In this document: piece after piece, positions 10,465-21,489 of the stretch | Numbering within the stretch: position 1 is the first letter of the stretch | Layout of the letters: each line of letters opens with the position of its first letter | Origin: Carettochelys insculpta | Taxonomy: Eukaryota > Chordata > Testudines > Carettochelyidae | DNA: 64,000 nucleotides | Direction: 5' to 3' | NCBI RefSeq assembly: GCF_033958435.1 | Contig: NC_134138.1 | Span: 9,312,001-9,376,000 of the forward strand | Program-made: the position numbers and the translations under genes | The notes under the pieces: model-generated | The model's input: the letters and a program-made list of their open reading frames with translations, nothing else | Databases searched by the model: none | What the model was told of the DNA's origin: nothing

Positions 10465-11070
10465 AACTGCCTGTCCAGGGCTAGCTGGCAGTGAACAGCA
10501 ACACTATTATTAGTGGCATAATTAGTCTTAGTTTTACAGCAGTCATTTCTGTTGGACTACAATTTGGAGTTTGCTTAGGGTTAGAGAGAACTCTGTCCAG
10601 CTCCTAGAGGCATGCAAAAGAGCCAGATCTATAGAAATTGAAAACAACGCTTCACTGTTGTTCTCCTTAAAACAGATTTCAGTGAGGAAACCTTTAGGTT
10701 TCATTTAGGACTTTACATCCGCTCGATATATTCTGCTCTTTTTGAGGTTTGTTCCTCATTCTACCTGAACTAGGTCCTCCTCTCCCTATTTGCTGGCCAC
10801 ACTGTTTCTCAGGCTCAATACAGGTTTGGGACAGGATCAAACTGGGTCAGAACTATCAAAAGCAAACTTTGGTTTCCAGTCTGGATCACAGCTGCCTCCC
10901 GCATGCTGAGTCGTGGGAGCCTTTTGGCCTAACCTGTTCATTATAGAGATAAGGACAGGACAGCCACATAGTTCAAATCCAGATCCAAAGTTCTTCAACA
11001 TTCACATTATTTTGGCTTTGAAATTTTGTTTGATCTCTGGATAGAACCTGGTTTAAAGTACATCCTAGAA
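10465..11070. other. Intergenic sequence
   Basis: No recognised feature. Confidence 0.4.
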
Positions 11071-11077
11071 GCTACAC

Positions 11078-11779
11078 CAGGGGTCTGCAACCAAATTAGA
11101 GAGAAGAGCAGTTTTTTCCAATTCAGTTACAAAATCAATACTTCAGGAGCCGCAATGCAGGTGAATACCAGACAGTCCTTAATTAATAATGTCAAACTGT
11201 ACTTTTTGTCACAACTATTTTAAGAACGGTGCACACGTAATTATTTGTACCAGTTACAAAGTTAAGTTACCCCCATCTCCAGGCTTTACCTGCCTCAGCC
11301 CCCAAATTCACCCCATCCCCAAACTTTACCCCCATCTGGCAAACCACCCCCCCCCATCCCCAGGTTTAACCACTATCATCCCCAGCTGCCCCCTCCCCAG
11401 GATTAAGCTGCCTTAGATGACTGGTCCTCCACAGTTGTTGCCTTTCCCCACCTCCTCCTTCTCAGCGTGGCTGCACGGCTCCAGCAGGGGCAGGCTCGGC
11501 CACCTGTCTCTCCAACTCTCCTGCAGACTTAGCATTTCCCCCATGTGCAGTGCAGGCGGCTTCCTGCTCCCTGCTACAGATGACTGCTCAGCAGCTCCAG
11601 AGGCTGCCAGCACTTAAACAAAAAACTAAATTCATTCAGTTTACCGGCGAGCAACTGAATTTAGTGTTTTTGTTTAAGTGGCGGCAGCCTCTGGAGCTGC
11701 AAGAGGAGCCAGCAATGGCAGCACTCATGGTTGCATTTGGCACCTTAAACAGCCACAAGCCACAGGTTGCCAGCCCCTG
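11078..11779. mobile_element. hAT-like non-autonomous transposon with 8-bp TSD
   Basis: The ends are CAGGGGTCTGCAACC and GGTTGCCAGCCCCTG, inverted to each other with one or two differences. The flanks AGCTACAC (11070-11077) and AGCTAGCC (11780-11787) match at 6 of 8 positions, the duplication length used by hAT. Inside are a degenerate C-rich tandem stretch (about 11270-11410, CCCCAGGTTTAACC-like) and a long hairpin (about 11589-11695). It has no transposase frame. A related copy in the opposite orientation lies at 43738-44294. Confidence 0.8.
11589..11695. repeat. Perfect-looking internal hairpin of the hAT element
   Basis: GCAGCTCCAGAGGCTGCCAG, followed by CACTTAAACAAAAA and CTAAATTCATTCAG, is answered in reverse complement by CTGAATTTAGTG, TTTTTGTTTAAGTGG and GGCAGCCTCTGGAGCTGC. 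The arms are about 48 bases with few mismatches, with a loop around TTTACCGGCGAGC. Confidence 0.8.
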
Positions 11780-11789
11780 AGCTAGCCTA

Positions 11790-12535
11790 ATCCAGGCTTG
11801 ACCCTTGTAGTGCATGGAGCTGTGTAACTGTGGCACCCTTAATTTTCCACATGTTGCACCTTTCAATTTTTAATTGCATCATCTGTGGACAATGCTCAGA
11901 GGATGTTCTGGGCCTGACCCCTCATTGCCCTACAGTATGTGTTAGCACCAATGAACAGCATGCCTAGAATATCCCCAGGCCCATGTAGCTGTCACATCTG
12001 CATTACTGTAGGTGACCACACAAGGTCTGCACAGGGTAATGGAGAATCAGATCCTGCTACATTCTCCTTCCATGGAGAAAAACACACTGCGCTGTCTCCT
12101 GGTGACTTCCCTTTTGGTCTTTCTTGGGCTCTACCTTAACTTAAAACAAAAGCCAGTCCTTTTCCTAGGGAACGAGCCCAACAGGGGCGCCTCCTGGAAC
12201 CACCTTATGTCAGAAACACATTCTGAAAACAGCTCCAATTCAATTTAAAATGTGTGCTGAACCCTTGAGCTCACATCGATTCAGTGGACTCTGTCCCTCT
12301 CCCAAGGGAAAACAAAACAAACCCTCCTGGATCGTCATGTAAAAGCAAGGAGACAGTAATGGCATAAAAGTGCCTGGAGAGACAGACTGGTAGGCAGGAG
12401 TCCATCTTTGTCTTATTAGTACGTTCTCCATGTGGGGAACCCAGCTGTTGCCATGGCAGCCTCTTCACACTGGTTAGTGTACTGCCTGCCGGTGAAAGGT
12501 ACTGCCAGCTTGTGCCTTTATGGGCAGAGGAGATT
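11790..12535. other. Intergenic sequence
   Basis: No recognised gene or repeat. The long minus-strand frame reaching into the next region is a compositional effect. Confidence 0.4.
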
Positions 12536-12539
12536 TCAG

Positions 12540-12960
12540 ATTGGGGAGAGTGAGGAGAGCAGATACAGAGGATGGCCAGTGAAAGGCTAAGGGAGAGGAT
12601 CATCGGGGGAATCAAAAGAGGCTGTGGTGGGATGGGAATGTGCATGAATGGGAGGAAAGATGGTGAGATGGGATGAATGGAGCATGTAGGGGAAGGGGCA
12701 TTGTCTGGATGGGAGTGTGGAGGGACAGTCGTGCGGAGACAGAGGGTGAGGGAAGGAGATTGCAGCTGGAAGAGAAGTGAGGAAGGGGCCAGTGGATGTA
12801 GAGGAAGTATGCTAAGCAGACAGGGTGTCAAAAGAACCCTGGGGGGAGGGGTGTAGAAACGAGAAAGGGATGGGGCAGGGAGGGAGGGAAAGCAACATGA
12901 GATGGATGATCATCACCAAGGGATACAAGGGTGTGTGGGGAGGAGATGTGGGGACAGGGA
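12540..12960. repeat. Purine-rich (G/A) tract with GGGATG repeats
   Basis: The plus strand is overwhelmingly G and A with recurring GGATGGG, GGGATGG and GGGAGTG words. Some of it may be a decayed minisatellite. The open frames on the complement come from the pyrimidine bias. Confidence 0.5.
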
Positions 12961-13019
12961 AGGGACGTGTGTAGCAGGGGACGTGAACAGGCTGTTGGGA
13001 TTAAAGGGGACAGAGGTAG

Positions 13020-13220
13020 CAAGTAGAGTAATGTCTGTCACAATCTGCGGCACCCTGCTGCGAGTTCAGGCTGTAACGGCCCTCTCCATCACACCACGAG
13101 CTGAACGCAGCCCGGACTTTAAACATTCATCCGCCAGCAGCTCCCATTTGCACAGCGGCTTGTTTGCTGTAAGGATGCCGGCAAGCATATCATAAGTTAA
13201 TCATATGCTGTCACTTCTCA
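13020..13220. other. Non-repetitive stretch with CpG dinucleotides
   Basis: It contains several CpGs (CTGCGGCACC, CCACGAGCTGAACGCAGCCCG, GATGCCGGC) in otherwise CpG-poor DNA and no repeat signature. Local CpG retention can mark an unmethylated regulatory element; this is inference only. Confidence 0.2.
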
Positions 13221-13774
13221 CTTCTGCTGATGGAACAGGGAACATCTTGCAAGTTGCAATGGAGAGTTCACAGCGTTGCTCATGAGCAGTCTCCCCTCCC
13301 CTTGGCTAGGATTTAACTAGCTACTTCTTCACCCCTTAGTGTGAGAAGGGAACATTAATTGGCAGGAGTCACCAGGCAAAATAACAAGCTCCCCTCAGTT
13401 CAAAACAGGAAACCACACTCATTCCGTCAGTCCAACCAGAAGAAATTTCACAGCAAATAAAGCACACTCATCAATGAACACATGGTAATGAACATGGGTA
13501 TCCAGCTGGCTGGCTGTATTTGTGCATACAGGGGTGTGTGAGCCTCCTCTGGTGGGAAGCATGAGCACTATCACTGTGGCTTGGAGCCTGGCCTTCCCAG
13601 ATTCTCTCTTTGTTCAAGCAATGGGCACCATGCTTTTGGAGAACAGGGTATGAGTTCTATCTTCCCAGCCAACACAAATTCCAGCTGTCTCAGGCGCCTG
13701 CATCATATCAAGAACACTTGCCTTCCTGAGTCGCCAGGGATTTGTCACTGTGGCGAGGCACTACATTACTGAGA

Positions 13775-13960
13775 TCTTTCGAAAGAAGCCCTTCTGGAAG
13801 ATCTCTTCCAAAAGAACATCTTTCACAAGAGTGCGTCCACACGCAAAAATGAGGCTCAAAAGGGTCATCTGCTCTTTCTGAAGAGAGTGTTCCCATAGTC
13901 CCCTCTCTTTCGAAAGAACGAGCCGGAGATCGAAAAATCAGGTCACCCAGGGGAACCACA
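13775..13960. mobile_element. MITE fragment, 'tttcgaaag' subfamily
   Basis: Repeated short inverted motifs CTTTCGAAAGAA, CTCTTTCTGAAG and CTCTTTCGAAAGAACG, with GTGCGTCCACACGC in the middle, match the inverted-repeat-rich composition of the GTCTACAC MITEs. The ends are unclear. Confidence 0.45.
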
Positions 13961-13964
13961 GCTC

Positions 13965-16120
13965 TGGTTTCCCTTTAATGAAAGTCGATGTGGGACCAAT
14001 CAGGAGTTTTTTACATAAAATCCTCCCCCCTATATTCCACCACGCATCTCCTAGACTCCAAAAGAACTTGTCGTTCAGTGACCAGCTGGGGTTTGGTGCA
14101 GGTTTTGATGCACAGTGATGGATCTGTCCTGGTCCTAAGAGATGCTGAAAGCTGTGAGAGAAACCATGAGACCTCAGGTTCCAACAGGAAATGAGGGTGC
14201 TCAGCAACTAACCAGCTCCACAAGGTGGGGCTCTGATGCTGGGAAACCCATTGGCCCTCTGTCCTCTGGGAACATTGTGGAGGAAGTTGGAGAGGGGATA
14301 GAACACAGGAGAGGGACAGCAAGATCTTCCCCTCCCAGCCTGAATTGGAACTGAAGTTGACAGCCTGCAGAGGAAGGTTTAGTGCAGTGAGGAGAGGTAC
14401 ACTGAGAGATCCAGAAAGATACACACCCAGAGAATAATACCTAGCTCCTCAGAGACTCTTACTATTCTCTTTGGTCACTTTTAATTGCAGTTGGTCCTCA
14501 TGTAAGGCAATATCAGCTGTCTCAAGAAGGGCACCTTGGGGCTCGGGGAGAGAAAAGGAGCATCCTTGGTTTGAAGAGAGACTAGTGGTGCTATGGGTGG
14601 GGGAGAAGCCATAATCTGTTCCATTCCTAACGCAGCCCTGTCAGTTTTTCACCATGGTGAAAGAATGTCTGTTTGCCACACAGTGCTGAATCCTACATGT
14701 GGTTAAATACAGCGCTGTTGGTGTTAGCCTCAGCAGTGAAAATGAATATGGATATTTAAATCTGGACGTGTCTTGACCTGCCCCAACTCTATGTTCTGTG
14801 GCTCTAAGAAATCCCCTCCTCCCCACCATGGGCTGAGATGGGTGCCCAGAGAAAATCATTAGAAGAGAAAATGTGTCTAGGTCCCTCCCTTTTCCTCCAG
14901 AGATGTGTTAGAATTAATAACCAGAGGTTCTAGGTGGGAAAACTAGCAGATGAAAGTACGATGAGGTAACAGGAGAGAATCAGGGATTTACTGAGGCAGG
15001 AAAGGCTGGGAAGTCCCATCCATTCTACTATCCCAGGCCTGCGCTGGATTAATCCCTACAGTCTGAGCTCTGTCCTACCTAAAAAAGTCAGGTGATGGGA
15101 CTTACCTTGGAAGACTCTTTAACAGTTCCACACCACAGCATCTTCCCTCTCCCCATCCTCTAAGGAGGCTCAGCTGCAGGCATTAAGATGACACGAACCA
15201 CAATAACTCTGAGTGGCTGGAGCAAGGGACTCGTAAGATCAGCTCCTAGAGTCTCCACTGACTTCGGGCTGGGTTGAGCAAGCACTGGTGGAACACGAAG
15301 CAGCAAGGAGATAAAGAGGGTTCAGCTTTTACTGGGGGGCGAGGGGGAGGCCCTAAGCTGCACTGGAGGCTGCAGCCATTTGAGGGTCTTATTGACTTTG
15401 GAGGACCCCTACCCTGAAGCAGGGAGTGAAAGTTCTCTCATTCCAGGCTGCAGTCCTAGAGGCCCTGACAACGACACCCCCCCAAAACAGAGGCAGACTT
15501 AGCCTTGTATCAGTAGGAATGTGACCCCTACACAAGGTTTACCCTCTCCCTACGTTTTGGCAGAAGGGGCAGTAGCAGAACCTGTCCCTGGAGACAGTTC
15601 CGTGCCTGCACTCAGCCTGCAGGCTCTGTAATTTTCCATTATTGTTGCTTATCAAGTGTCAGCGTTCCAGCGACCTTCACGAGCATCCGTTCCCCTTGTC
15701 ACTGCTGGGACCACAGCCCTGCTGCCACTGCAAGTACATCACACTGGTCAGCATTTACATAGGCCAATTCAGGGAGAAATAGAACTCTAGGTCGAGAGGG
15801 GATCAGATGCCTCTCTCTTCGCCCCTTAGTTGCAAGTTACTTGCCATGCAGTTCAGCACCTCACCCTAGCGCCTGGCTGCACCATCTCCCCTCTCAAAAA
15901 AGGTGTCCTTCATTCAGAGTGGCTGCTGTTTAAGGCAACTGTCTTTAGAGTGTAAACATTTCCCAGAATCCTTTGCAGCAATCTGCAGCTGCAGATTTGT
16001 GGCTGCCTCCAAGACATAGCCAGAGATAGGCTATATGATTGCCAACCTTCCCACCCGGACAGACTGGACACCTTTGATGCAAATGGCATTTGTCTGCATC
16101 TGGCCTGGAAAGTTAGCAAC
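13965..16120. other. Intergenic sequence without recognised gene
   Basis: About 2 kb of mixed DNA with no coding exon, RNA gene or clear transposon ends. Short frames here have no known similarity. Confidence 0.4.
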
Positions 16121-16125
16121 CCTAA

Positions 16126-16772
16126 GGGTATGTCTACACAGCAGTATTATTTTAAAAAAAGCTATTCCAGAAGAGATATTCCAGAATAGTTTGTTTCAAA
16201 ATAACACTGCTACACACAAAATGTATATTGAAATAGCACTCAGCTATTTTGAAATACAGCATCTACACACAATAGAGCCTATTTTGAAACAGAGCCAATG
16301 GACACCCTATGGCTTATTTCAAAATAGGCTCTATTCCCTGTCTACACAGCTCCTATTGCAAAATAGTTGTTTCAAAATAGGCACTATTCCTCACAGAGGC
16401 TGTGTCTACACTATAAAAACAACTTTGAAGTAAGCAACTTCAAAGTTGAGCATCTACACACACCTTACTTCAAAGTTGAACTTCGAAGTAAAACACTACT
16501 CCTTTCCCGGGAATGGAGTAAGGACTTCGAACCAAGGGAAAATGTGTGTAGACTCTCTGCTGGCTACTTTGATGTAGTGCCTAACTTCAAAGTTAACTTC
16601 AAAGTTAGTCCCTAGTGAAGACACACACAGAATGGGGTTTACCTATTTCAAAATAAGCCATCCGCAATTTAAAAATTATTTCAAAATAGGGGTTGCTTTG
16701 TGTAAAGTCTAGCAAAGTTATTTTGAAATAATGACCATTATTTGGAAAGAATTTTGCTGTGTAGACCTACCC
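16126..16772. mobile_element. PIF/Harbinger-like MITE with TAA target duplication
   Basis: It begins GGGTATGTCTACACAGCAG and ends AATTTTGCTGTGTAGACCTACCC, a clear terminal inverted repeat of about 22 bases. It is flanked by TAA on both sides (16123-16125 and 16773-16775), the TWA-type duplication of PIF/Harbinger elements. The interior is built of TATTTCAAAATAG-like palindromic words. It is interrupted by another MITE (16398-16630). Confidence 0.85.
16398..16630. mobile_element. Nested MITE, 'cttcaaagtt' subfamily
   Basis: It runs from GGCTGTGTCTACACTATAAAAAC to CCTAGTGAAGACACACACAG and is rich in ACTTCAAAGTT, AACTTCGAAGT and AAGTTAACTT words. It sits inside the 16.1 kb MITE, whose sequence resumes with ATTTCAAAATAAGCC. 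A longer copy of the same family is at 29366-29840. Confidence 0.7.
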
Positions 16773-16939
16773 TAAGAGGGTAGGCACTTAATTTTTCCAG
16801 GAGAGTACATTTTTGGAGGTAGCCTTGCCAGGACATTTGTAAGGGTGCTCTGTACATACTCAGAGATGTCCAGCTTCATGGGAATGGGAAGTGACTGTCT
16901 AGGAAGGAGGATGGCAGAAAGGGGGATCTAGGGGTTATG

Positions 16940-16987
16940 CTCCAAAATATCTGTTAGTCTATAAGGTGCCACAAGACTTGTTGTTGT
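16940..16987 (+). mobile_element. 48-bp SINE-like tail insertion with perfect 13-bp TSD
   Basis: TCCAAAATATCTGTTAGTC, TATAAGGTGCCACAAGAC and a TTGTTGTTGT end make up the insertion. It is flanked on both sides by TCTAGGGGTTATG (16927-16939 and 16988-17000), exactly where the host CR1 reads continuously once one copy is removed. It is an extremely 5'-truncated member of the retroposon family at 24277, 26721 and 29595. Confidence 0.85.
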
Positions 16988-16997
16988 TCTAGGGGTT

Positions 16998-17564
16998 ATG
17001 GTGGACCACAAGCTAAATATGAGTCAAAAGTGTGATGCTGCTGCAAAAAAAGCAAAAATGATTCTGGGATGCATCAACAGGTGTGTTGTGAACAAGACAC
17101 AAGAAGTCATTCTTGCGCTGGTTAGGCCTCAGTTGGAGTATTGTGTCCAGTTCTGGGCACTGCATTTCAAGAAAGATGTGGAGAAATTTGAAAGGGTCCA
17201 GAAAAGAGCAACAAGAATCATCAAAGGTCTAGAGAATATGACCTACAAAGAAAGGTTGAAAGAATTGGGCTTGTTTAGTTTGGAGAAAAGAAGATTGAGG
17301 AGGGACATGATAGCAGTTTTCAGGTATCTAAAAGGGTGTCATAAGGAAGAGGGAGAAAACTTGTTCTTCTTGGCCTCTGAGGATAGAACATGCAGCAATA
17401 GGCTTAACCTGCAGCAAGGGAGATTTAGGTTGGACACTAGGAAAAAGTTCCTAACTGTCAGGGTGGTCAAACATTGGAATAACTTGCCTGAGCAGATTGT
17501 GGAATCTCCATCTCTGGAGATATTTAAGAACAGGTTAGATAAATGTTTATCAGGGATGATCTAG
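16998..17564 (+). pseudogene. CR1 ORF2 C-terminal remnant (188 codons open)
   Basis: The open frame gives MVDHKLNMSQKCDAAAKKAK, then LVRPQLEYCVQF at residues 41-52, RVQKRATRIIKGLENM, LGLFSLEKRRLRRDM, a VRVVKHWNNLPEQIVESPSLE block and a LDKCLSGMI end. These are the conserved C-terminal blocks of CR1 ORF2 in the usual order. About five residues normally found between EVIL and ALVRP are missing, an in-frame deletion. The upstream coding region is cut off by 5' truncation and by the 48-bp insertion, so the frame is not functional. Confidence 0.85.
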
Positions 17565-17659
17565 ACAGTACTTGGTCCTGCCATGAGGGCAGGGGGCTGG
17601 ACTCAATGACCTCTCAAGGTCCCTTCCAGCCCTAGCATTCTATGATTCTATGTGCTCAG

Positions 17660-19810
17660 GATGAACCCAGATGACCTGATATTTGGACCTCAGAAACTTT
17701 AGCTACACATGAACTCAAAAAAGACAGACCCCCTTCTGGAGTGGGAATGAGGTGATCAGAATAACCTCTGAAAGCAAGCTGCAGACAAGGATCAGCCTAT
17801 TAATGACTGACCCCACAAGATGTTCTGACTACTCTCTATTCTCGGAAAGGCATAAATGATTGTGTACTCAGGCCTCTATCTTCAAAATTTACCCAGACAA
17901 TTTTGTTTGCCCACCTGGGGCTTGATTTTTCAGAGGTACGGGGAACCTACTACTCCGCTTGAAGTGCATCTGCCAGAATTCCACACTTTTGAGAGCTGGG
18001 CCCCTCAAAAGTGGAGACACATAACATCACTGGACAATTGTGAACATCCAGGCTTTTACCTGGACCTGAAACTGCTACTGTCAACTGTGGAGGAAAATAA
18101 TCCAGCAGAAGCAGCAACTCCAAGGCTGTGTAAATGTGCACTTTCCCCACAAGCCAATATTTTCCCTGTGTCCTTCGACAATGTTAGAATTGAAATGCTC
18201 CTCACACTTGACTTTCAAGTACTCCCCAAGGCCTGCCTTTAAGCAGAGCCCAGCACATGAGCCAATCAATATTTACACTTCCTCTCTGTATGAAATTACC
18301 CTTCTGAGTGATGGATAAGAAGCTGCTATAAATGTCCCACTCACCTAGTCTTAGCGACCTCTTAATCAGAAGTCAACACTTTCAATATTCTTTTAGAACA
18401 AGAGCGGCCCACAGTGCCACCTGGCGATGCCTTCACGGAGCGGCTGTGGAGACCACACATCCGAACATGAGGTCCACTGCTTTGAGCTGTGCATCTGCGA
18501 ATGTGGCCTAGTGATCACTACTCAGAGACTGGACTCTGATATTGTATACCTGGCTCCACACCTGAGCAAATATGTGACATGGAAATAAGTAACATCGAGT
18601 ACTACTCGAAATGCTGGGTTAATTAACATTCAGTACATATCTCAGGATCCTCTGACTAAAAGCACATTGTTATTATTTTATTAAAGAGGAGTGTGGTTGT
18701 AATCTACTCCATTTAAATTAATTGCTGGCCTCAGGTTCCTTCGCAGTAGCCAATGTGACTGTTGTTTGAGCCAACTGTTGACTTCCCTATCCTGGGTGAT
18801 CTGTTCATGGGTGGGAAGGAAGAATGGTTCATCAACAAATCCATCAGATACAAATCAAAAAGATTTTTCTCTACTGCTCGAGCTTCACTTCACCTAGCAC
18901 AGACAGCCCATATGATGCATTAGATTCACCTACTTATTACTGCTGGGAAAAGACCCATTGAACTTCAACAGGTCCATCTGCTACTCAATGAAATCAGAAG
19001 GCAACATGTTGAGGAGGGGTAGAAGGAAACACCAGCTAGCAGAGCTGGCAGCTGCAGAATATTGCTAAGGCAAATGACACAATGTTATTCAAAAATGACT
19101 TGTCATAATTAATAATAATAAACACCCAGTTCCTACAGACCATTTTTCATTTATGTAAGAACAGTTTCTGCAGTTTCGCTCTCCAGGATAAAATGATCTT
19201 GGATTGTAAATTTCATAGCTTAGAGAATAAGATGATCACTGCAAAGATCAGAGATAATTTCCTTCCCCTCTTACAGCATTGCAGTGGTAGGTACATTGTA
19301 GGATTTTCACAGTGAGGTATGCAGACTTGGCCACTGTCACTACCAGGATCAAAGCTTAGAGGTACCATGGGTCAGTTTGTGCCTGGCAAACACTAGTATT
19401 CCCCTATATTCTCTCCAACTGATGCTTCTAAAGCCACAATGCGGACATCCCTAGTGATTTTTAATCCTCTGTCTCTCTCTCTGAAGCTGTTTCTGTCTTT
19501 GATTCAATTTTACCACTCAATTTGCATTTTCTGCATTCCCTCCAAAGCCTTTCTCATCCTAGTTGTTTCCATTTGATCATTGCACAATTTTCCTTGGTAG
19601 AAAAGTATTTTCATGAGTAGAAAACTCTCCATATTTCATAAAGCTGGTTGAACTATGCTGGGGAAAAGAGACTTGCAGATATGTTGATGGGATAGCGGGG
19701 CTTTCTTTCCTTTGCTGCTCTTGGTGGTTTATATTATTCATTGGTCATGAATATTCAGCTGACCCATGAAACATTCATAGTTACATTTTCAGCTCGCCCC
19801 AAACATTTCA
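17660..19810. other. Intergenic sequence
   Basis: No gene was recognised. A CTCF-like word lies at 18414-18427 on the minus strand (TCGCCAGGTGGCAC, which I count as 12 of 14 to the CTCF core). No repeats are obvious. Confidence 0.35.
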
Positions 19811-19814
19811 CAGG

Positions 19815-20018
19815 AATATAAAAATGGCTGTACTGTGTCAGACAAAGATCCATCTAGCCAATCTTCCCACAGCAGCCAATGCTAAGTGCTCCATAGGGGC
19901 TGATTGGAACAGCTAATCAAGCGATCTTCATCAAGATCATAATCATGAAGTAAGCTTCTGATAAACAGGCTAGGGGCACCACCCACCATTGCACAAAGTT
20001 TTGCCCAAAGGATTATAT
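19815..20018 (-). mobile_element. CR1 3' UTR fragment
   Basis: Reverse-complement CR1 tail. ATGGCTGTACTGTGTCAGAC, AAGATCCATCTAGCCAATCTTCC, CAGCCAATGCTAAGTGCTCC and AACAGGCTAGGGGCACCA correspond to the complement of the UTR of the 4.5 and 9.2 kb copies. Confidence 0.75.
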
Positions 20019-20419
20019 ATCTTAGGCTAAGAGGATGTCTACACAGCAGCCTTATTTTGAATTAGCTATTCTGGAAAGCTATTCTGTCTACACACCCCTT
20101 CCTTTTGTTTTCGGAATAAGAGAACCTCAGAGTCAGGGTTTCCCTTCAAAGTGCTGGCATCTACACAGCACTTTCACTTTCAAAATGACCCCACTTTGAA
20201 GGCCATGTCTCGTGGGAACATGCAAATGAGGTGTGGAATACTTAAATCCTCTCCTCATCTGCAATTTCAATCCCGTGCATTTACATACCCCCCTGTGTGG
20301 TGTAGACATGGCCAAAGAGCTATTTGGGAATAGGTTATTTCAAAACAATCCTGCTACACACAAAAAAGCATTTTGAAATAGCATTTAGCTACTTTGAAAT
20401 ACAGCATCTACACACATAA

Positions 20420-20802
20420 GCTGTGGCTACACTACAAAGCTTTGTCCACAGAAGAGGCCTTCTGTTGACAAAACTAGGGAACGTCCACACTGGTCTGTCT
20501 AGAATCTGTCAACAGAACACAATAGGCTTAGTGCCTCTGTAGACAGATTCTGTCAACAAAAAAATAGTGTAGACACTCCTGGGGGCCCCTCTGTCGACAG
20601 AGAGGGCTTCTAGTTCACTGAGCAGCACTGTTTGCAGAGCTTCTGGTTGGCTTTTCTATAAACAGAGGGCTGGGCAGTCTGGCCACCCTCTGTCAATGGA
20701 AAGCATTGACTGGGGGAGCCAGTATTAGGTGTGGACATGTTCTGTAGGCAGAGGTTCTGTCTGGAAATATCTGTCAACAGAACTCTGTAGTGCAGACACA
20801 GC
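20420..20802. mobile_element. Nested MITE, 'ctgtcgacag' subfamily
   Basis: The ends GCTGTGGCTACACTACAAAG and CTCTGTAGTGCAGACACAGC are inverted. The interior repeats CTGTCGACAG, CTGTCAACAG and GACAGATTCTGTC words. Flanking trinucleotides are TAA (20417-20419) and TAT (20803-20805). The host MITE resumes with the block that follows in the intact 16.1 kb copy. Confidence 0.75.
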
Positions 20803-20876
20803 TATAGCGCCTATTTCAAAATCGAGCCATTGAATGCACTATGGCTTATTTTGCAATAGGTACTATTCTCTATCCC

Positions 20877-21078
20877 TGTGTCTACACGTGCCCCTTCCTT
20901 TCAAAAGGGGCATGTTAACAAGCGGGTTCGAAATATGCTAATGAGGCGCTGCAATGAATATGCAGCACCTCATTAGCATAATGGCGGCCATGGCGATTTG
21001 AAAGTGCGGCTTTCTGAATCACGTGCTGCCCGTGGAGACGGGACCTTCAGAAAGGACCCCCCCCAGTTTTTGAAAGCC
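20877..21078. mobile_element. Nested MITE-like segment with 'ATGCTAATGAGGCGC' hairpin
   Basis: GTGTCTACACGTGCCCC starts the segment. AATATGCTAATGAGGCGCTG and CAGCACCTCATTAGCATA form an inverted repeat around ATGAATATG. CTTTCAAAAGGGG and GACCTTCAGAAAGGACC follow. It lies inside the 20.0 kb MITE. Its right end is unclear. Confidence 0.5.
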
Positions 21079-21220
21079 CTTCTTCCAATCACCAGATATT
21101 TCAAAATAGCAGTTGTGTTGTGTAGATGCTAGGATAGCTATTTTGAAATAACAGCTGCTATTTTGAAATCACTTTGCTGTGTAGACCTACCCTAACAAGA
21201 TGAATCTTTGTCACTTATTA

Positions 21221-21482
21221 GGCTATGGCTACACTGCAGAGCTATTTCAGGATACTGAGATATCACGAAATAGCTACTCCACGTCTTTGAAATGTGCCTG
21301 TTATTCTGAAACATTTTTTGAGATAGGTGTGCTATTTCAGCATCCTTATACTCCTCATTGCAGGAGGAGTAAAGGATGCTTTGAAATAGCCTGTTTCAAA
21401 ATAAACTCAAAATAAGATACACAATTTGTGTAGCACAAATTGCGTATCTTATTTCGAGGTTAGGTGCAGTGTAGCCAAAGCC
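21221..21482. mobile_element. PIF/Harbinger-like MITE, 262 bp, TTA duplication
   Basis: GGCTATGGCTACACTGCAG at the left and GTGCAGTGTAGCCAAAGCC at the right form a near-perfect terminal inverted repeat. TTA flanks both sides (21218-21220 and 21483-21485). Internal palindromic words include AATTTGTGTAGCACAAATT. It is a complete non-autonomous copy. Confidence 0.85.
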
Positions 21483-21489
21483 TTAGTGG

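Larger units (their letters stand above)
16865..17655 (+). mobile_element. CR1 LINE, 5'-truncated, interrupted by a small retroposon
   Basis: It starts near GTGACTGTCTAGGAAGGAGG, runs through the ORF2 C-terminus and ends with GGTCCCTTCCAGCCCTAGC and ATTCTATGATTCTATG. A 48-bp insertion at 16940-16987 splits it early. This is a different CR1 subfamily from the 4.5 kb copy, with an ATTCTATG tail instead of TTCTTATG. Confidence 0.9.
20031..21192. mobile_element. PIF/Harbinger-like MITE carrying two further MITEs
   Basis: It begins GAGGATGTCTACACAGCAG and ends TTTGCTGTGTAGACCTACCC. TAA stands on both sides (20028-20030 and 21193-21195). Its own sequence, rich in TATTTTGAAATAG and CTATTTCAAAAT, is interrupted at 20420-20802 and about 20877-21078 by elements of other subfamilies. 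Removing these leaves a copy close in size and order to the 16.1 kb element. Confidence 0.8.
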
